Positions 7,209-9,211 of a stretch of 9,211 bases of DNA are shown here, piece by piece; position 1 is the stretch's first letter, and every line of letters begins with the position of its first letter. Position numbers and translations under genes: made by a program. Source of the stretch: Oscillospiraceae bacterium (GTDB lineage: Bacteria > Bacillota > Clostridia > Oscillospirales > Ruminococcaceae). Under the pieces are notes generated by a model. That model had not been told where the DNA came from, did no database searches, and worked only from the letters and a program-made list of their open reading frames with translations. The stretch spans positions 1 to 9,211 of the forward strand of contig JAQXFT010000102.1 in NCBI GenBank assembly GCA_029005335.1, in the 5' to 3' direction.

Positions 7209-8189
7209 TTAGAATCCGTTGAGGTGATATTCTTTCATAAGATACGGATAATTTTTATAGGAGTAATCCATATCAATATTTCCCGATGTTCCCGGAACGC
7301 TTCCCGTACTTGAATATTGCCACATACCATAATTTCCTGTATATGATGGTTTTGCAACATTATAGTGTGCTACCCATACATCATATTTTTTTAATGTGGA
7401 CTGGTATACGTTGGAATTAAGGAAGCTTGCATAGCTGTAAAGTGATACATAATATCCTTTGTCCTCAAGAGTTGAACAGAATGATTCTATAATAGCTGAA
7501 ATTGTTGCGGTACTGAGATGCTTCTGTGATTCGTCCTCAATATCGAAAACTATCGGATATTCAAACTGATAATCTTTTATTGTATTGTAGCAGGCTTCTG
7601 CTTCCATAACAGCTTGTTCGGGAGTAGTGGCATAGCTGTACCAGTATGCACCGCAGTAAAGACCGGCTTCTTTGGCATTTTTCATATGTTCGTGGAATTT
7701 TGCATCTACCTGACCTGCATCTCTTCCGTAGCCGGCTCTGATTATAGCGAAATCGTATCCTGCGTCCTTAACCTGATGCCAGTCAACATTTTTCTGAAAG
7801 GTTGAAACATCTATTCCATTTCTGAAAATAAATTCACTGGATTCGGGATTTGAAGCTTCAATATATCTCTGATGTGCATCATATACTGAAAAAACGTCAA
7901 TAGGATTCTGTGCTTCAGCAGCCGCCTGTATTGAGAATACATCAATCGGTGTCATTGATTCGGCAGTAGTTTCAACAATTGCAGCCGGTTCAGAAGTGGT
8001 TGCAGCAGTAGTTTCTGTTATCGGTGAGGATAATATATTTGAAGCATCAGTAATCTGAGCAGATACTATGTAATCAGAAGAAAATTCTGTTTTGTTTTCA
8101 TCAGCATATGAGACTATGCATGCTCCGGTTATTCCTGCGAGCATAACGGTAATACTTGATATAAGAGCAATAATTTTTTTGGTGTTCAT
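7209..8189 (-). CDS. Secreted GH25 (Cellosyl/lysozyme-type) muramidase
   Basis: A predicted exported 1,4-beta-N-acetylmuramidase that would cut peptidoglycan between MurNAc and GlcNAc. The 326-residue protein opens with a Sec signal peptide: MNTKK, a hydrophobic core to about 27, and a likely cut after A29 (SYA/DE). A Thr/Ala/Glu-rich linker follows (about 50-79), with two copies of PIDVFS (81-86 and 96-101). The GH25 barrel covers about 124-316: GIDVSTFQ with D127, IIRAGYG (149-155), the DIE motif in YPIVFDIEDE with D216 and E218, and the closing MWQYSSTG...GNIDMDYSY with D306. These match the conserved acidic residues of the family. There is no SH3, LysM or choline-type wall-binding repeat, and no sortase motif, so it is probably released or only loosely held. 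An AAAGG ribosome site lies about 10 bases before the ATG. A consensus promoter lies at 8268-8295. The substrate in vivo (own wall or competitors) is unknown. Confidence 0.92.
   Translation of the reverse strand: MNTKKIIALISSITVMLAGITGACIVSYADENKTEFSSDYIVSAQITDASNILSSPITETTAATTSEPAAIVETTAESMTPIDVFSIQAAAEAQNPIDVFSVYDAHQRYIEASNPESSEFIFRNGIDVSTFQKNVDWHQVKDAGYDFAIIRAGYGRDAGQVDAKFHEHMKNAKEAGLYCGAYWYSYATTPEQAVMEAEACYNTIKDYQFEYPIVFDIEDESQKHLSTATISAIIESFCSTLEDKGYYVSLYSYASFLNSNVYQSTLKKYDVWVAHYNVAKPSYTGNYGMWQYSSTGSVPGTSGNIDMDYSYKNYPYLMKEYHLNGF
7884..7952 (-). repeat. Two tandem PIDVF repeats in the lysozyme linker
   Basis: Residues 80-87 (TPIDVFSI) and 95-102 (NPIDVFSV) repeat with a 15-residue period. 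The underlying DNA is similar but has diverged at third positions, which suggests an old small duplication kept by selection. It lies between the Thr-rich linker and the catalytic barrel. Its role is unknown; a spacer or a docking motif are both possible. Confidence 0.7.
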
Positions 8190-8267
8190 TGGAATCAGCC
8201 TTTCTGAAAGTTAAAAAATTTTTTTATTATTCAACAGCGGAGTTTATTTATAAAACGTCGCAATACC

Positions 8268-8295
8268 ATTATAAACCCATGAAAATAAATGTCAA
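8268..8295 (-). promoter_or_regulatory. Consensus SigA promoter of the lysozyme gene
   Basis: On the minus strand, TTGACA (8295-8290), a 16-base spacer and TATAAT (8273-8268) are both exact consensus boxes. The transcript would start near 8261, giving a leader of about 70 bases. That leader contains an A/T-tract palindrome (8213-8225) and a short CTTTC/GAAAG repeat (8200-8210) that could partly cover the AAAGG ribosome site. This promoter may also supply addBA if the hairpin at 7162-7194 is leaky. Confidence 0.85.
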
Positions 8296-8375
8296 GAGGT
8301 AAAAAATTATTTTGTCGAAATATACAACCCAAGCTGAGTGATTTTGTGCATATTGCCGAGAGTATGGCTTTGTAT

Positions 8376-8403
8376 TTGACTATTTTTTTTGATGTGGTAT
8401 AAT
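8376..8403 (+). promoter_or_regulatory. SigA promoter with extended -10, for the pseudouridine synthase gene
   Basis: TTGACT (8376-8381), a 16-base spacer and TATAAT (8398-8403), with TG at 8395-8396 forming an extended -10 element. Transcription would begin near 8410, leaving a leader of only about 24 bases before the TTG start at 8434. It is divergent from the lysozyme promoter, with about 80 bases between the two -35 boxes. I see no clear operator in the space between. Confidence 0.85.
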
Positions 8404-8420
8404 ATAATCAGAAAAATTTT

Positions 8421-8425
8421 AGGAG
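8421..8425 (+). promoter_or_regulatory. Ribosome binding site that fixes the TTG start at 8434
   Basis: AGGAG is followed by eight bases and then TTG at 8434. The first in-frame ATG comes only at codon 30, within the S4 domain, so the TTG start is well supported. Confidence 0.85.
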
Positions 8426-8433
8426 CTGATTTT

Positions 8434-9211
8434 TTGAAAGAATTTACTATCGAATCCAACGACAGCGGACAGAGAATAGATAAATTTATATCCAAAGCTC
8501 TTCCGGAGCTTCCGAAAAGTATGATGTTCAGGCTTTTCAGGAAAAAGGATATAAAGCTTAACGGAAAGCCCTGTAATATATCCGTAATGCTGAGTGAGGG
8601 CGACAACGTTAAAATATATGTCAAAGATGAATTTCTGAAGCGTGAAATAGATTTGTCTTTTCTTGAGGCTGATTACAACATAGATATAATCTATGAAGAT
8701 GACAATATAATTATAGCTGACAAGCCTACCGGAATTTCAGTACATTCCGATGATACGAACAATCATGACAATATGATAAACCGTATTCTCTGTTATCTCT
8801 ATAAGAAAAATATCTATTCCCCCTACAATGAAAATACCTTTTCACCGGCACTCTGCAACCGTCTTGATAAAAATACCTGCGGAATTGTCATATGTGCAAA
8901 GAATTTCAAATCACTGAAGGAACTTAACAGAGCCATAAGGGAAAATCAGGTTACAAAAAAATATCACTGCATTACCGTAAAGCCCTTGCCGTCCCCTATG
9001 GGAACTCTGATTGCATATCATAAAAAAATGCCCAACGGAAATATAGTGAAAATAAGTGATGAAGTTATTGAGGGATACAAGAAAATAGTTACAAAATACC
9101 GTGTAATAAAGCAGTATCCCGAGCTTACCCTTGCGGAAATTGAGCTTGTAACAGGAAGGACTCATCAGATAAGAGCTCATCTCGCACACATAGGTTCGCC
9201 GATTCTGGGTG
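8434..9211 (+). CDS. RluA-family pseudouridine synthase with S4 domain (3' end outside window)
   Basis: Predicted to convert specific uridines in RNA, most likely 23S rRNA, to pseudouridine in the cytoplasm. The visible 259 residues start with TTG and read KEFTIESNDSGQRIDKFIS. An N-terminal S4 RNA-binding domain covers about 12-65. The catalytic domain contains DDNIIIADKPTGISVH (89-104), the active-site motif CNRLDKNTCG with catalytic D145, and VTGRTHQIRAHLAHIG (239-254). The usual HRLDxxTSG reads NRLDKNTCG here, a variant I recall from clostridial relatives, so activity is expected. The gene runs off the right edge after Gly259; family members are usually about 290-320 residues, so only a short C-terminal part is missing. 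The family has many paralogues (RluA, RluC, RluD types) and the sequence does not settle which uridine is the target. It has its own promoter at 8376-8403. Confidence 0.93.
   Translation, partial: MKEFTIESNDSGQRIDKFISKALPELPKSMMFRLFRKKDIKLNGKPCNISVMLSEGDNVKIYVKDEFLKREIDLSFLEADYNIDIIYEDDNIIIADKPTGISVHSDDTNNHDNMINRILCYLYKKNIYSPYNENTFSPALCNRLDKNTCGIVICAKNFKSLKELNRAIRENQVTKKYHCITVKPLPSPMGTLIAYHKKMPNGNIVKISDEVIEGYKKIVTKYRVIKQYPELTLAEIELVTGRTHQIRAHLAHIGSPILG

Larger units (their letters stand above)
8190..8433. other. Divergent intergenic region between lysozyme and pseudouridine synthase genes
   Basis: This 244-base stretch holds the two back-to-back promoters described separately and their leaders. 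Apart from these and the A/T tract at 8213-8225, I see no further gene, riboswitch-like fold or strong palindrome. Confidence 0.7.

Noticed and set aside
8118..8189. Lipoprotein signal in the lysozyme (Cys at residue 24)
   Set aside because: The residues before Cys24 are Thr-Gly-Ala, a poor lipobox. A normal signal peptidase I site (SYA/DE at 27-31) follows, so secretion is more likely than lipid anchoring.
8307..8624. Minus-strand open frame opposite the start of the pseudouridine synthase gene
   Set aside because: It overlaps the promoter, ribosome site and S4 domain of a well supported gene and has no recognisable domain of its own.

Overview
This window looks like ordinary chromosome from a low-GC, Gram-positive bacterium of the class Clostridia. 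A Ruminococcus-like member of the Oscillospiraceae is my best guess, from protein style, codon use (roughly 35-40% GC by eye), AGGAG-type ribosome binding sites and consensus SigA promoters. The genus is an inference, not something the sequence proves.

Layout, left to right. Positions 1-192 hold no gene that I can support. They contain a near-consensus promoter firing leftward out of the window, an AT-rich palindrome just downstream of it, a GC-rich hairpin whose flanks resemble the end of an IS200/IS605-type (TnpB) element, and a perfect 12-bp stem-loop just past the end of addA. Positions 193-7135 hold addA and addB on the minus strand, transcribed in the order addB then addA and separated by 7 bases. 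Positions 7209-8189, also minus, encode a secreted GH25 lysozyme. A 73-base gap with a strong hairpin separates it from addB. Positions 8190-8433 are a divergent promoter region with one clear SigA-type promoter in each direction. From 8434 to the right edge, on the plus strand, runs an RluA-family pseudouridine synthase that starts with TTG and is cut off by the window end.

How the genes work together. AddA (UvrD-like helicase plus RecB-type nuclease) and AddB (inactivated helicase fold, second nuclease, iron-sulfur cluster) form the AddAB helicase-nuclease. This enzyme resects double-strand breaks for RecA and is the Firmicute counterpart of RecBCD. Both subunits look complete and carry all expected catalytic and cluster residues. 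The lysozyme and the pseudouridine synthase have no evident functional tie to AddAB, although the lysozyme promoter may read through into addBA.

I found no convincing new system. The least explained part is the left 130 bases, where a mobile-element-like hairpin abuts a strong outward promoter.
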